DNA of 64,000 nt, from contig JAGATQ010000022.1 in NCBI GenBank assembly GCA_017621205.1, forward strand, positions 86,274 to 150,273. Direction: 5' to 3'. Below the pieces are notes generated by a model. That model did no database searches. It was not told the DNA's origin and saw only the letters and a program-made list of their open reading frames with translations. The stretch comes from Lachnospira sp. (GTDB lineage: Bacteria > Bacillota > Clostridia > Lachnospirales > Lachnospiraceae). This document shows, in pieces, positions 17,768 through 26,345 of the stretch. Position 1 is the stretch's first letter. Every line of letters starts with the position of its first letter. Made by a program: the position numbers and the translations under genes.

Positions 17768-18547
17768 TTAGGTGTTTGCAAAACTCAACCGATAAACCTC
17801 ATTGGCATTCTTCATAGTCTGTTCGTAGACCTGATGCACTGCAACTCCCTTTATCTGTGCAATCCTTGTAGCAATATCAGGGAGGTATTTCGAAGAATTA
17901 CGCTTGCCCCGGTGAGGAACCGGTGCCATATATGGACAGTCTGTTTCCAGCACAATATGCTCTAAATCAATATCTTCCACTACCTCGACTAATCGTCTGG
18001 CATTTTTAAAAGTCACTACACCACCTACTCCTATATAAAACCCCATTTTTATAAACTCTCTGGCTACTTCCTTGGAATAACCAAAGCAGTGAATAATTCC
18101 GGCAAGTGTATCACCATGGTGTTCCTTCAAAATACGCATGGTATCCTCGGCTGCATCCCGACTATGTACAATGATGGGCATCTCCTCCTCATATGCCACC
18201 TCAAGCTGTCTGGCAAACCACTCCTGTTGTATCTGCCTTACCGGCTCCTCATAATAATAATCGAGACCAATCTCTCCTAATGCCACTACCTCCGGCTCAT
18301 GGCACATATCCCTAAGCTTGTCTATATCAGCATCGGTAAGCGTTGCTACATTATCAGGATGTACCCCGACAGCAGCATAAATAAAATCATGCTTGTGTGC
18401 TAAGGCGATGCTTTGCTTTGATGTTGACAGGCTGGAACCAACATTCACCAGCCGGGTCACCCCCGCCAAACGCACCTCTTCTAATTCTTGTTCTCTATCC
18501 TCGTCATAACGCTCATCCTCAAAATGAGCATGGGTTTCAAATATCAT
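17768..18547 (-). CDS. tatD: TatD-family metal-dependent deoxyribonuclease
   Basis: This 259-residue protein has the TatD amidohydrolase-like fold at normal length. The metal ligands are visible: ETHAHFED (normally D-x-H-x-H; the first residue here is Glu-Thr-His), LGEIGLDYYY, PIIVHSRDA, IHCFGYSKE and LETDCPYMAP. Members are cytoplasmic 3'-5' exonucleases or AP-type nucleases involved in DNA repair and turnover. GGGGGAAG precedes the ATG. It lies between dnaB and the GGDEF/EAL gene, all on the same strand. Confidence 0.92.
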   Translation of the reverse strand: MIFETHAHFEDERYDEDREQELEEVRLAGVTRLVNVGSSLSTSKQSIALAHKHDFIYAAVGVHPDNVATLTDADIDKLRDMCHEPEVVALGEIGLDYYYEEPVRQIQQEWFARQLEVAYEEEMPIIVHSRDAAEDTMRILKEHHGDTLAGIIHCFGYSKEVAREFIKMGFYIGVGGVVTFKNARRLVEVVEDIDLEHIVLETDCPYMAPVPHRGKRNSSKYLPDIATRIAQIKGVAVHQVYEQTMKNANEVYRLSFANT

Positions 18548-18584
18548 ATGCTTCCCCCGCTATCACCCATATCATTACCTGTTA

Positions 18585-19955
18585 CTAGTCCGGCTCCTGC
18601 ATTTTTTTCTTAGCACGCTCTTTATTGGCAAATTTGGTATACTTGCCAATCCATGCAAGATCGATGCTTCCAGTCGCACCACTACGCTGCTTTCCGATAA
18701 TAATCTCTGCCGTTCCCGGTTTCGTTGTCGTATCCGGATTATAATATTCATCACGGTAAATAAACATTACCACGTCCGCATCCTGCTCGATGGAACCAGA
18801 CTCCCTAAGATCAGACATCCTCGGCTTGTGGTCATCCCTTGCCTCCACTGCACGGCTAAGCTGGGACAGAGCAATAATCGGTACATCAAGCTCCTTGGCA
18901 AGTCCTTTTAACGAGCGGGAAATATCTGCTACCTCCTGCTGTCTGGACTCTGTTCTGCCACCGCCACTCATAAGCTGCAGATAATCAATAATAATCAATC
19001 CCAAATCACCATACTGCTGTTTCGTCTTTCTACACTTCGCCCGTACTTCGGCAACGGTTACTGCTGGGGTATCATCAATCATCATTGGAGAAGCAGCAAG
19101 CCGGTCCGCAGATTCTGCCACCTTCTCAAGCTCATCATCACTCAACCGTCCGATACGGATATTCTGGGAATCCACCATGGAATCCAGTGCAATAATACGG
19201 GTCGCAAGCTGTTCCTGCCCCATCTCCAGACTAAACAATGCAACCGGTATCCTCTTTTTCATTGCAACATGGGAAGCAATATTTAATACAAAAGCTGTCT
19301 TACCCATGGCAGGCCTTGCTGCCACCAGTATCAGCTCCGAACCATGCAATCCGGTTAAAATATTGTCTAAATCGGTGAATCCGGTCGGCACACCTGTAAT
19401 ATTACCCTCATTGGCAATCGCCGCCTCAATCATATCCAATGCCTTGGCGACCACCTGATCAATCGGGGTCAGTTCCTGCGTTCCCCGTCTTGTCTGTAAA
19501 AACCGAAACAGTTCTCCCTCCATTTTCTCATAGAGAACCTCTGTATCCATATTACCAAGATACGCATCATTCGCAATCTGTTCACTGACCTTTATCATCT
19601 GCCTAAGGGTAGATTTATCCTTTACCACCTGCACATATTGTTTGATATTGGCAGAGGTCGTCACCAGTGCTACCATCTGACGAATAACCTCTAAATCTGT
19701 CACATCCTCTGTATAGCCAAGCTCCTTACATTTCTCTGTCACCGTAATCAAATCAATGGATTTATGTTCCGCATACAAACGGGACATAGCAAAAAAAAGC
19801 TTTTGATGTCTGGAATAATAAAAATCTTCCATCACAAGCTGTTCCATTGCAACTGGTACCGCCTCCTCATCTAAAAACATGGAGGCAAGCACACTCCGCT
19901 CTGCATTTTCACTATGCGGTTTTATTTTCTTGATGACATTTTCATCCAAATCCAT
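18585..19955 (-). CDS. dnaB: Replicative DNA helicase DnaB
   Basis: This 456-residue protein has the N-terminal DnaB scaffold domain (about 10-110), a linker, and the RecA-like helicase domain (about 180-440). ARPAMGKTAF is Walker A, LIIIDYLQLM is Walker B, and LSRAVEARDDHKPRMSDLRE is the conserved C-terminal region. It is the hexameric 5'-3' helicase that opens the fork (DnaC in Bacillus naming). GAGGAC precedes the ATG. It follows rplI by 18 bases, the standard Firmicutes gdpP-rplI-dnaB arrangement. Confidence 0.97.
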   Translation of the reverse strand: MDLDENVIKKIKPHSENAERSVLASMFLDEEAVPVAMEQLVMEDFYYSRHQKLFFAMSRLYAEHKSIDLITVTEKCKELGYTEDVTDLEVIRQMVALVTTSANIKQYVQVVKDKSTLRQMIKVSEQIANDAYLGNMDTEVLYEKMEGELFRFLQTRRGTQELTPIDQVVAKALDMIEAAIANEGNITGVPTGFTDLDNILTGLHGSELILVAARPAMGKTAFVLNIASHVAMKKRIPVALFSLEMGQEQLATRIIALDSMVDSQNIRIGRLSDDELEKVAESADRLAASPMMIDDTPAVTVAEVRAKCRKTKQQYGDLGLIIIDYLQLMSGGGRTESRQQEVADISRSLKGLAKELDVPIIALSQLSRAVEARDDHKPRMSDLRESGSIEQDADVVMFIYRDEYYNPDTTTKPGTAEIIIGKQRSGATGSIDLAWIGKYTKFANKERAKKKMQEPD

Positions 19956-19973
19956 TGTTTTGTCCTCATACTT

Positions 19974-20423
19974 TTACTTTTTCTCCGTTACAACCACCGT
20001 AAGCTCTGCTGTCACTTTAGCGTGCAGCTTGATATTGACGGTGTAAGTTCCAATCCCCTTAATAGCAAACGGCAATGACATCTTCTTCTTATCAATTGAT
20101 AAATCAAGCTGCTTTGCCACTGCTTCTGCAATCTCCTTCGTAGAAACAGAACCAAAGCTTCTGCCTCCTTCTCCCACCTTTATGGAAAGCGTCACCTTTT
20201 TATCCTTTAACTCCTCGGCTAGCTTCTGTGCTGCTGCAAGCTTCTCTGCCGCAAGCTTCTCCTCATTGGCATGTTTAAGCTTCAAATCATTCATATTGGC
20301 GTTATTGGCTTCCACACCCTTTTTCTTGGGAATAATGAAATTCTTTGCATAGCCATCACTGACATTAACAACATCACCCTTTTTGCCCAAGGATTTTACA
20401 TCCTCTAATAATATAACTTTCAT
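19974..20423 (-). CDS. rplI: 50S ribosomal protein L9
   Basis: This 149-residue protein starts [19 protein letters not shown], the L9 signature, with the N-terminal rRNA-binding domain ([16 protein letters not shown]), a long connecting helix (residues about 45-75) and a C-terminal domain. The ATG at 20423 is preceded by AAGGAGTAGAACA. A longer frame from a TTG at 20441 would run through that ribosome binding site, so I reject it. It sits 35 bases downstream of gdpP and upstream of dnaB. Confidence 0.97.
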   Translation of the reverse strand: MKVILLEDVKSLGKKGDVVNVSDGYAKNFIIPKKKGVEANNANMNDLKLKHANEEKLAAEKLAAAQKLAEELKDKKVTLSIKVGEGGRSFGSVSTKEIAEAVAKQLDLSIDKKKMSLPFAIKGIGTYTVNIKLHAKVTAELTVVVTEKK

Positions 20424-20458
20424 TGTTCTACTCCTTTCCAACTACTGTTCGTTTCACA

Positions 20459-22522
20459 TTATTCCGACAGCTCCTCTGCCTCATGCATCTTGTCAAGCAC
20501 TGCCTTAATACGCTCCAAAGCATCTTCCACAGTACATTCTGTAAGCTGAGCCCCCGCAGCATTGGCATGTCCACCGCCATCAAACTGCTCCATAATTAAC
20601 TGTACATTCAATGTATCAATAGAACGGGCACTAATATAAACCGTACCATCCAGATTCGTTACCACAAAGGACGCCTGTATACCCTCAATATCCAGCAGCT
20701 CATTTGCTACTTGTGAGGCAATCACGGTAGGGCTGTCAACACCCTCTGCCGGAAAAATGGCGAGGGCATACTGTTCCCGATATACAATAGCATGCCGGAC
20801 TGCCTCTGCCCGGGAACGATAAATATCCATGCTATCACGGAACATTTTGCGGACACGAACGACATCCGCTCCCTTGCGGCGAAGATACGCTGCAGCCTCA
20901 AAGGTTCTGGCACCTGTTTTTTGCACAAAGTTATCGGTATCTACCAGTATACCTGCATACATGGCATCCGCTTCATTTGCCTTCAAATCAATGGCTTCAT
21001 TCGTATATTGAAGCACCTCCGCAACCATCTCACAGGCAGAAGAAGCGTAGGGCTCAACATAAGATAACACTGCATTGGTCACTACCTCGCTGGTTGCACG
21101 GTGATGGTCAAATACGACGATGGTCTTAGTTAAATCAAGCAGCTCCGGACACTCCGTATAGCTTGGACGGTTAACATCCACAATCATTAACAGGGTATCC
21201 ATATCTACCAGCTCCTTGGCAGTGGTACTGTCTATGAACATATCTTCTTCATATAAAGGATTACTTTCAAAATTTTGTAAAACCGGACGAATCGATATTG
21301 TAGCCTCATCCAGAACAATATGGGCTTCCTTGTTATATACCTTGGCAAGCTTATATATACCAATAGCAGAGCCAATGGCATCCGCATCCGGCAGGCGGTG
21401 TCCCATAATCACTACCCGCTCTTTTGCCTCAATAATTCCCTGCAGGGCATGTGCCTTTACTCTGGCTTTCACCCTTGTATTCTTCTCTACCTGACGGGAC
21501 TGACCCCCATAGTAGCTAATCTTTTCTCCCTCTTTAATCACTACCTGGTCTCCGCCTCGTCCCAAAGCCATGTCCATTGCCATACGGGCAGATTCATAGC
21601 ATTCCTGAAAGGTAGCTTCTCCCATGCCAACGGACATACTAAGTGTTACCGGCAGCCCATTGCCCACATTGATATTACGAACCTCATCCAAGAGGTCAAA
21701 CTTGTTTGCCTGAAGCTGTGCAAGATACTTCTGCTGAAATACAACAAAATATTTATCCTTCTCCGATTTTGTCACAATTCCGCCAATGTCCAGAATCGTC
21801 TTATTGACCTTGCGGTCTACCAACGCCATCAAAAGAGGTCTTCTCACGTCATCCGTACTTTCCAGCACCTCATCATAATTATCAATATAAATGAGAGAGG
21901 AAATCAGCTTCTGGTCCTTATTTTCCTGAAGCAGCCTTTTGTAGTCCGTCTCATCAAAGAAATACACTACTACCATGGCATCCTTATATGCATTGTCGAA
22001 ATCGCTCATCTCATTATCTTCATCGTTCTCATCCACATCAATATCTACCTGAATCATACGAAACTGCACATGATACTGACGCTCTCCATAGGACATGGAA
22101 AATTCCTGCACGTCATCTGCTGTACTCGGAAACATATCCTTTGTTATGTGGGGAAAATACTTGTGAATATCCCTGCTTACCTTGGTATCTCCAACCATAT
22201 TCTCAAATTCATGATTGTGCCAGAGAATTATACCATCCATATCAATCAAAGTATAGGGTACTGCAAGCTCCTTTAAAAGCTCCTTTTGAATCTGCCCTTG
22301 TTCAAAGGCATAAGAAACCATCTCCGACATAATACGCGGCTTATAGTGGTAATAGATAATCAATAAAACTATGGAATAAATCACCACGAAGCTTCCTGTC
22401 AGCACTCCTACCTTACGGCTATATAAAAATGCCAGTACTACCATAAATAATAATATAAACAACAGCTTTAAAGGAATCTGCAAAAACCTCTCTATCTGTG
22501 TTTTTAATTTCTTATCTTTCAT
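20459..22522 (-). CDS. gdpP: c-di-AMP phosphodiesterase GdpP
   Basis: This 687-residue protein has two membrane helices (about 17-58), a PAS-like domain (about 80-170), a degenerate GGDEF domain (about 200-340) and a DHH/DHHA1 phosphodiesterase. Catalytic motifs are GHRLPDADAIGSA (about 374-386), VVFDHHRA (about 470-477) and the C-terminal GGGHANAAGA. It hydrolyses cyclic di-AMP to pApA and so controls potassium, osmotic and cell-wall homeostasis. Length and domain order match the Bacillus enzyme. AGGAG precedes the start. The gene leads the gdpP-rplI-dnaB cluster. Confidence 0.95.
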   Translation of the reverse strand: MKDKKLKTQIERFLQIPLKLLFILLFMVVLAFLYSRKVGVLTGSFVVIYSIVLLIIYYHYKPRIMSEMVSYAFEQGQIQKELLKELAVPYTLIDMDGIILWHNHEFENMVGDTKVSRDIHKYFPHITKDMFPSTADDVQEFSMSYGERQYHVQFRMIQVDIDVDENDEDNEMSDFDNAYKDAMVVVYFFDETDYKRLLQENKDQKLISSLIYIDNYDEVLESTDDVRRPLLMALVDRKVNKTILDIGGIVTKSEKDKYFVVFQQKYLAQLQANKFDLLDEVRNINVGNGLPVTLSMSVGMGEATFQECYESARMAMDMALGRGGDQVVIKEGEKISYYGGQSRQVEKNTRVKARVKAHALQGIIEAKERVVIMGHRLPDADAIGSAIGIYKLAKVYNKEAHIVLDEATISIRPVLQNFESNPLYEEDMFIDSTTAKELVDMDTLLMIVDVNRPSYTECPELLDLTKTIVVFDHHRATSEVVTNAVLSYVEPYASSACEMVAEVLQYTNEAIDLKANEADAMYAGILVDTDNFVQKTGARTFEAAAYLRRKGADVVRVRKMFRDSMDIYRSRAEAVRHAIVYREQYALAIFPAEGVDSPTVIASQVANELLDIEGIQASFVVTNLDGTVYISARSIDTLNVQLIMEQFDGGGHANAAGAQLTECTVEDALERIKAVLDKMHEAEELSE

Positions 22523-22648
22523 ACTCTTAAAGCTCCTAATACAATAATTCTATAACAAATCGCCAGATAATTTAGTATACCATATTATGGAGGAAAAGTA
22601 AAAGGATTGTGTTATGGGATGGTCTATGTATTATGTGTTATGCATTAT

Positions 22649-22886
22649 GGCATGGAAGGGGGATACGCTGTATTATTTGTTCCGTTGTTCGGGAATAAGC
22701 GTTTCTAGGATATTCCCATAATAGTAGTATGTGCTGTCGCAACCGACGCCAACTCGCCATCCGGGCTCGGTGGCGTCTTTTCGGGGCATCCTTGCCCCGA
22801 AATTGCTGGTTGCTAGAGGGGAATATCAAGAAACGCTAATTCCCTACCAAAGTCACAAATAATACAGCGTATCCCCCTTCCATGCC
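22649..22886 (-). repeat. Hairpin repeat family, copy A
   Basis: The arms 22649-22680 and 22855-22886 are perfect 32-base inverted copies. Inside them lies a core of about 175 bases shared with copies B and C, here in the opposite orientation. The core contains a second long stem (left GGGAATTAGCGTTTCT, right AGAAACGCTTATTCCC) and two hairpins, CGGGGC/GCCCCG and GACGCCA/TGGCGTC. A 63-residue ORF across this copy is a by-product of the repeat. Copy A lies 126 bases upstream of gdpP. Confidence 0.85.
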
Positions 22887-23073
22887 CCTCCACATTATAA
22901 GACAAGCCACCCCATAGCCATTCCTTTTCAAAATAACAGAGGAGTGCATACATTTATTCATCCCTCTCATAACAAAGCAACAATCACTGATAACCACTCC
23001 TTTTCAAAATAACAGCAGGGTAATCAATTAAGCTCCCCTGTAAATAAGAAAAGCGGCTTATAACTTCAGGAGG

Positions 23074-23466
23074 CATAAAACCGGACTGAACTATGAATTT
23101 GTGACTTTGGTAGGGAATTAGTATTTCTCGATATTCCCATCAATCCACAGCAATTTCGGGGCAAGTACATTGAATACTAAGTTTGCTTACGTTAAACACA
23201 GTATAAATTTTCATTCTGCAAGGCAGATTTTCGACGGCGTAGCGGTGGCTACGGCTAGAAAATCTAACGTCGCAAATGGGAATTTAAACAAGTTTAACGT
23301 AAGTAAACTTAGTATTCAATGTACTATAGTCCCGAAAAGACGCTGACTGAGCCATGGATGGCGAATCAGCGTCGGTTGCGTCAGCGACTATCTATTCCAT
23401 GGGAATATCCTAGAAATACTTATTCCCGGACAACGGAACAAATTCATAGCACAGTCCGGTTTTATG
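23074..23466 (+). repeat. Hairpin repeat family, copy B (interrupted)
   Basis: The arms 23074-23102 and 23438-23466 pair over 29 bases with two mismatches, and weaker pairing continues outward. The core matches copies A and C (GTGACTTTGGTAGGG at the left, GGACAACGGAACAAAT at the right), with the GACGCTGA/TCAGCGTC hairpin. A 162-base foreign element (23164-23325) splits the TTTCGGG/CCCGAAA hairpin. The 187-base gap between copies A and B shows nothing else. Copy B ends about 35 bases from the 3' end of the NUDIX gene. Confidence 0.85.
23164..23325. mobile_element. MITE-like element nested in copy B
   Basis: The element is 162 bases with 34-base terminal inverted repeats that differ at one position (AGTACATTGAATACTAAG outermost). 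It contains a further hairpin AGATTTTC/GAAAATCT with a GC-rich loop. It has no coding capacity. Comparison with copies A and C shows it is an insertion into the loop of a hairpin in copy B. I could not define a target-site duplication with certainty. Confidence 0.8.
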
Positions 23467-23500
23467 CCGTCAGAACCTATAATAACTTTTCCACCAGATA

Positions 23501-24067
23501 TTAATTGATTATCCTGCTCCACACATAGCAATACGCCTGTGAGCGGGCAGCAAAGCTTTCCGTCTTTAAAAGCGAGCGTAGCTCTTCTTTTGTATACCAC
23601 CCAGCTTCTATCTCCTCAACCGTGGAGGTGCTTGGTGCAAAGCTGCCGGATGCCACACCTACAATACAAATATTTTTCTCGTTGGAAAATCCAATGGCAC
23701 TGTAGCTTTCTGGTATCACATCCGTAATCTCAATCAAATCAAGTCCTGTTTCCTCCTTAAGCTCCCGTCTGGCACTCTCCTCCGGTGTCTCTCCGGGGTC
23801 AATCAGTCCGGCAGGAAAATTATAAACATTCTGTCCCACTGCCAGCCGAAATTCCTTGTTGAGCAATATCCTCTCCCCACTCTCATCCGTTACAATCAGA
23901 ACCACCGCATCTGCCGGACGGTTATATAATTGCTCATGGCAGGTAATATCTTTGTCACGGCTTATCATCTCATAGACCTTCTCCCTGCCGTCAACTGTTT
24001 CATAGGTAATATCATAACGGGTAATAAATTTTGATTCCAGCCGCTTTACGATTTTTTTAAATTTCAT
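23501..24067 (-). CDS. NUDIX hydrolase, probable ADP-ribose pyrophosphatase
   Basis: This 188-residue protein has a full Nudix box: GLIDPGETPEESARRELKEE followed by TG, giving the G-x5-E-x7-REUxEExGU pattern that binds Mg2+. The upstream NFPAG is typical of ADP-ribose pyrophosphatases, which split ADP-ribose into AMP and ribose 5-phosphate. The N-terminal 45 residues form a small beta-rich domain common in this subfamily. AAGGGAAG precedes the ATG at distance. The gene stands alone between repeat copy B and element D. Confidence 0.88.
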   Translation of the reverse strand: MKFKKIVKRLESKFITRYDITYETVDGREKVYEMISRDKDITCHEQLYNRPADAVVLIVTDESGERILLNKEFRLAVGQNVYNFPAGLIDPGETPEESARRELKEETGLDLIEITDVIPESYSAIGFSNEKNICIVGVASGSFAPSTSTVEEIEAGWYTKEELRSLLKTESFAARSQAYCYVWSRIIN

Positions 24068-24170
24068 ATATGTCGCTTCCCTTCTACCGTTTCATATTCC
24101 CCCAACCCTTGTCATATATTTGATTGTAAGTGGGGCAATAAATTACGCAAACTTCCTATACAAATCACTC

Positions 24171-24413
24171 AAACTTCGCACATGAAGTTTATATTACGCT
24201 AGTAATTATAATATTCAACGAAAAACCCGCTTTCGGTGGCATTGAACACTTGGTGAGTGCATACGAACCTAGTGAGAAAGCCCACACCGTGTTGCCTCAC
24301 ACGCAACGGTACTAAGATTTTGCTACGCAAAATCAAGGACCGGCGTGTTCAGATAGTTTTTCTTATGAATATTATAATTACTAGCTTAACCACAAATTTT
24401 ATGTACGAAGTTT
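24171..24413. mobile_element. Second MITE-like inverted-repeat element (type D)
   Basis: The ends at about 24171-24230 and 24355-24413 are imperfect inverted copies: AAACTTCG outermost, then a shared CTAGTAATTATAATATTCA block, then GAAAAAC. The interior is non-coding and holds GATTTTG/CAAAATC. It is unrelated in sequence to the A/B/C family. It fills most of the 24068-24480 gap upstream of the symporter gene, whose promoter must overlap it or lie in the last 67 bases. Confidence 0.7.
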
Positions 24414-24480
24414 CAGTAATATATTCTCTTCGATTATAGTATATGCCCCTTGTAAATGCAATTGTGAAAGGACTTCTGCT

Positions 24481-25884
24481 ATGGAAATCATAAGTAATTA
24501 TATCCGCATCGTGGACAACTTTGTCTGGGGACCCGTTATGCTGACACTGCTTGTAGGAACCGGATGTATTCTGACGGTTCGGACAGGATTTTTACCTTGG
24601 AAAAATCTAAGTTATGCATTAAAAAGTACCTTGAACAAGGACGCAAGAAAAAAAACGAGCGGAACAGGTGATGTCACACCCTTTTCCGCCCTGACCACCA
24701 CTCTGGCAGCTACCATTGGCACCGGAAATATTGTCGGCGTGGCAACAGCTATGGCAGCTGGCGGCCCTGGTGCATTAGTATGGATGTGGATATCAGCCTG
24801 CTTTGGTCTGTCCTCCAAATTCAGCGAGTGTATGCTTGCCATAAAGTACCGGCAAAAAAATAAAAGAGGAGAAATGTGTGGCGGTCCAATGTATACTATG
24901 AAATATGGTTTGAAAAACAAACGTCTGGGCGCATTGCTTGGCTGGCTGTTTGCCCTGTTCGCTGTTCTTGCCTCGTTTGGCATCGGCAATATGACACAGG
25001 GCAATTCTATTTCCAGTGCTTTGTATGCCACCTTTGACATACCTGTTCACATATCCGGTATTGCAACTACGCTGCTCGCCCTTACCATTATTGTTGGCGG
25101 AATCAAAACAATAGCCAAAATATCCTCCGTAATTGTCCCCATGATGGCAATCTTTTATATGATATGCGGAATCCTTGTTATCATCGGCAACATCCGTTCC
25201 CTTCCCGCAGGAATACTATCCATTTTTTCTATGGCATTCAATCCCCAAAGTGTCTCTGGCGGTATACTCGGTACCGCTACCTGCTCCATGGTTAATGCCA
25301 TGCGTTATGGCATTTCCCGGGGAGTATTTTCAAATGAGGCAGGAATGGGTTCTGCCGCTATCACTGCTGCCGCCGCTGCTACAGATAATCCGGTAAAACA
25401 GGGCTACATTAATATGACAGGAACCTTCTGGGATACGATTGTCGTATGCACCATAACCGGTCTTGCCATTGCTTCCTCCGGTGTACTCGGGCTAACGGAT
25501 AGTGCGGGAAATCCGCTTCAGGGTGCCGCTCTGACTATCACTGCCTTTCAGACCGTTTTTGGCAATCCCGGCAGCGTCATAATCTCCATCGGAATCACCC
25601 TCTTCGCGTTCTCTACTATATTAGGCTGGGAATACCAAGGTGAAAAAGCGTGGGAATATCTTGTCCAAACACACAAATACAATATGCTTTACCGCATTAT
25701 TTTTTCCCTCGTTGTATATGTAGGCTGCACCCAGACATTAGATTTGGTCTGGAATTTTTCTGATATTGCAAATGCTTTAATGGCAATTCCAAACTTAATC
25801 TGCTTATTACTTTTGAGCAAAGAGGTCTCCAAGGATATAAAAGCATACCAGCACATAATTGATAAAGAAAAAAGTGCAGGATGA
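24481..25884 (+). CDS. Sodium:alanine/glycine symporter (AGCS family)
   Basis: This 467-residue integral membrane protein has about 11 hydrophobic helices. Family motifs are clear: TGDVTPFSALTTTLAATIGT, GNIVGVATAM, GGPMYTMKYG and SNEAGMGSAAITAAAA. AGCS proteins import alanine or glycine with Na+ or H+. AAAGGA precedes the ATG at 24481. It is transcribed alone, with element D upstream and repeat copy C starting 32 bases after its stop; copy C could serve as its transcript end. Confidence 0.94.
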   Translation: MEIISNYIRIVDNFVWGPVMLTLLVGTGCILTVRTGFLPWKNLSYALKSTLNKDARKKTSGTGDVTPFSALTTTLAATIGTGNIVGVATAMAAGGPGALVWMWISACFGLSSKFSECMLAIKYRQKNKRGEMCGGPMYTMKYGLKNKRLGALLGWLFALFAVLASFGIGNMTQGNSISSALYATFDIPVHISGIATTLLALTIIVGGIKTIAKISSVIVPMMAIFYMICGILVIIGNIRSLPAGILSIFSMAFNPQSVSGGILGTATCSMVNAMRYGISRGVFSNEAGMGSAAITAAAAATDNPVKQGYINMTGTFWDTIVVCTITGLAIASSGVLGLTDSAGNPLQGAALTITAFQTVFGNPGSVIISIGITLFAFSTILGWEYQGEKAWEYLVQTHKYNMLYRIIFSLVVYVGCTQTLDLVWNFSDIANALMAIPNLICLLLLSKEVSKDIKAYQHIIDKEKSAG

Positions 25885-25915
25885 TATTTATCTAATTTTA
25901 TTAGCACAATTAGTG

Positions 25916-26239
25916 AAACTGTTTTCGGTATGAAAGCGGGCTTATTTGTATTGTTTCGTGGCATGGAATAGAAGCACACTGTAAATTTGTGACTTTGGTA
26001 GGGGATTAGTATTTCTTGATATTCCCTTCTGGTAACTAGCAATTTCGGGACCGGATGTCCCGAAAAGACGCAGTCTGAGCCATGGATGGCGAATCTGCGT
26101 CGTTTGCGACAGAAACTAATTATTTCATGGGAATATCTTAGAAATACTTATTCCCAGACAACGAAACAAATTTATAGTGTGCTTCCATTCCATGCATTAT
26201 AAACTGATAACAAGCCTATTTTTATACCGAAAACAGTTT
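25916..26239 (+). repeat. Hairpin repeat family, copy C
   Basis: This is the longest copy. Outer arms 25916-25931 and 26224-26239 are perfect 16-base inverted repeats, and inner arms 25961-25990 and 26166-26195 pair over 30 bases with two mismatches. The core matches copy B in the same orientation, with hairpins CGGGAC/GTCCCG and GACGCAG/CTGCGTC. It lies between the symporter stop and the ilvE promoter, filling most of that gap. Confidence 0.85.
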
Positions 26240-26271
26240 TTATGGTTACCCTAAAATTTCATATTCCCACA

Positions 26272-26300
26272 TTGACACTATTTCTCAATAGTAGTAAGAT
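26272..26300 (+). promoter_or_regulatory. Sigma-A promoter of ilvE
   Basis: TTGACA (26272-26277), a 17-base spacer and TAAGAT (26295-26300) lie 46 bases upstream of the ilvE start. No leader attenuator or T-box is visible in the short 5' region. Confidence 0.75.
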
Positions 26301-26345
26301 AACCTTATAAAATTTAGGCTCACATAGAGAAAGGAAGTAGGTTAC

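Noticed and set aside
21320..22276. 318-codon plus-strand ORF
   Set aside because: It is antisense to gdpP, whose protein is fully conserved across the same bases.
22638..22829. Short ORFs with a shared EYPRNxYSRTTEQ segment (also 23319-23504)
   Set aside because: They are translations of the A/B hairpin repeats; the reading frame is not kept in copy C and no ribosome binding site is present.
25689..26042. 117-codon minus-strand ORF
   Set aside because: Half lies antisense to the symporter and half in repeat copy C.
22649..26239. CRISPR array
   Set aside because: Three long copies in mixed orientation with genes between them; no short regular repeats or spacers and no cas genes.
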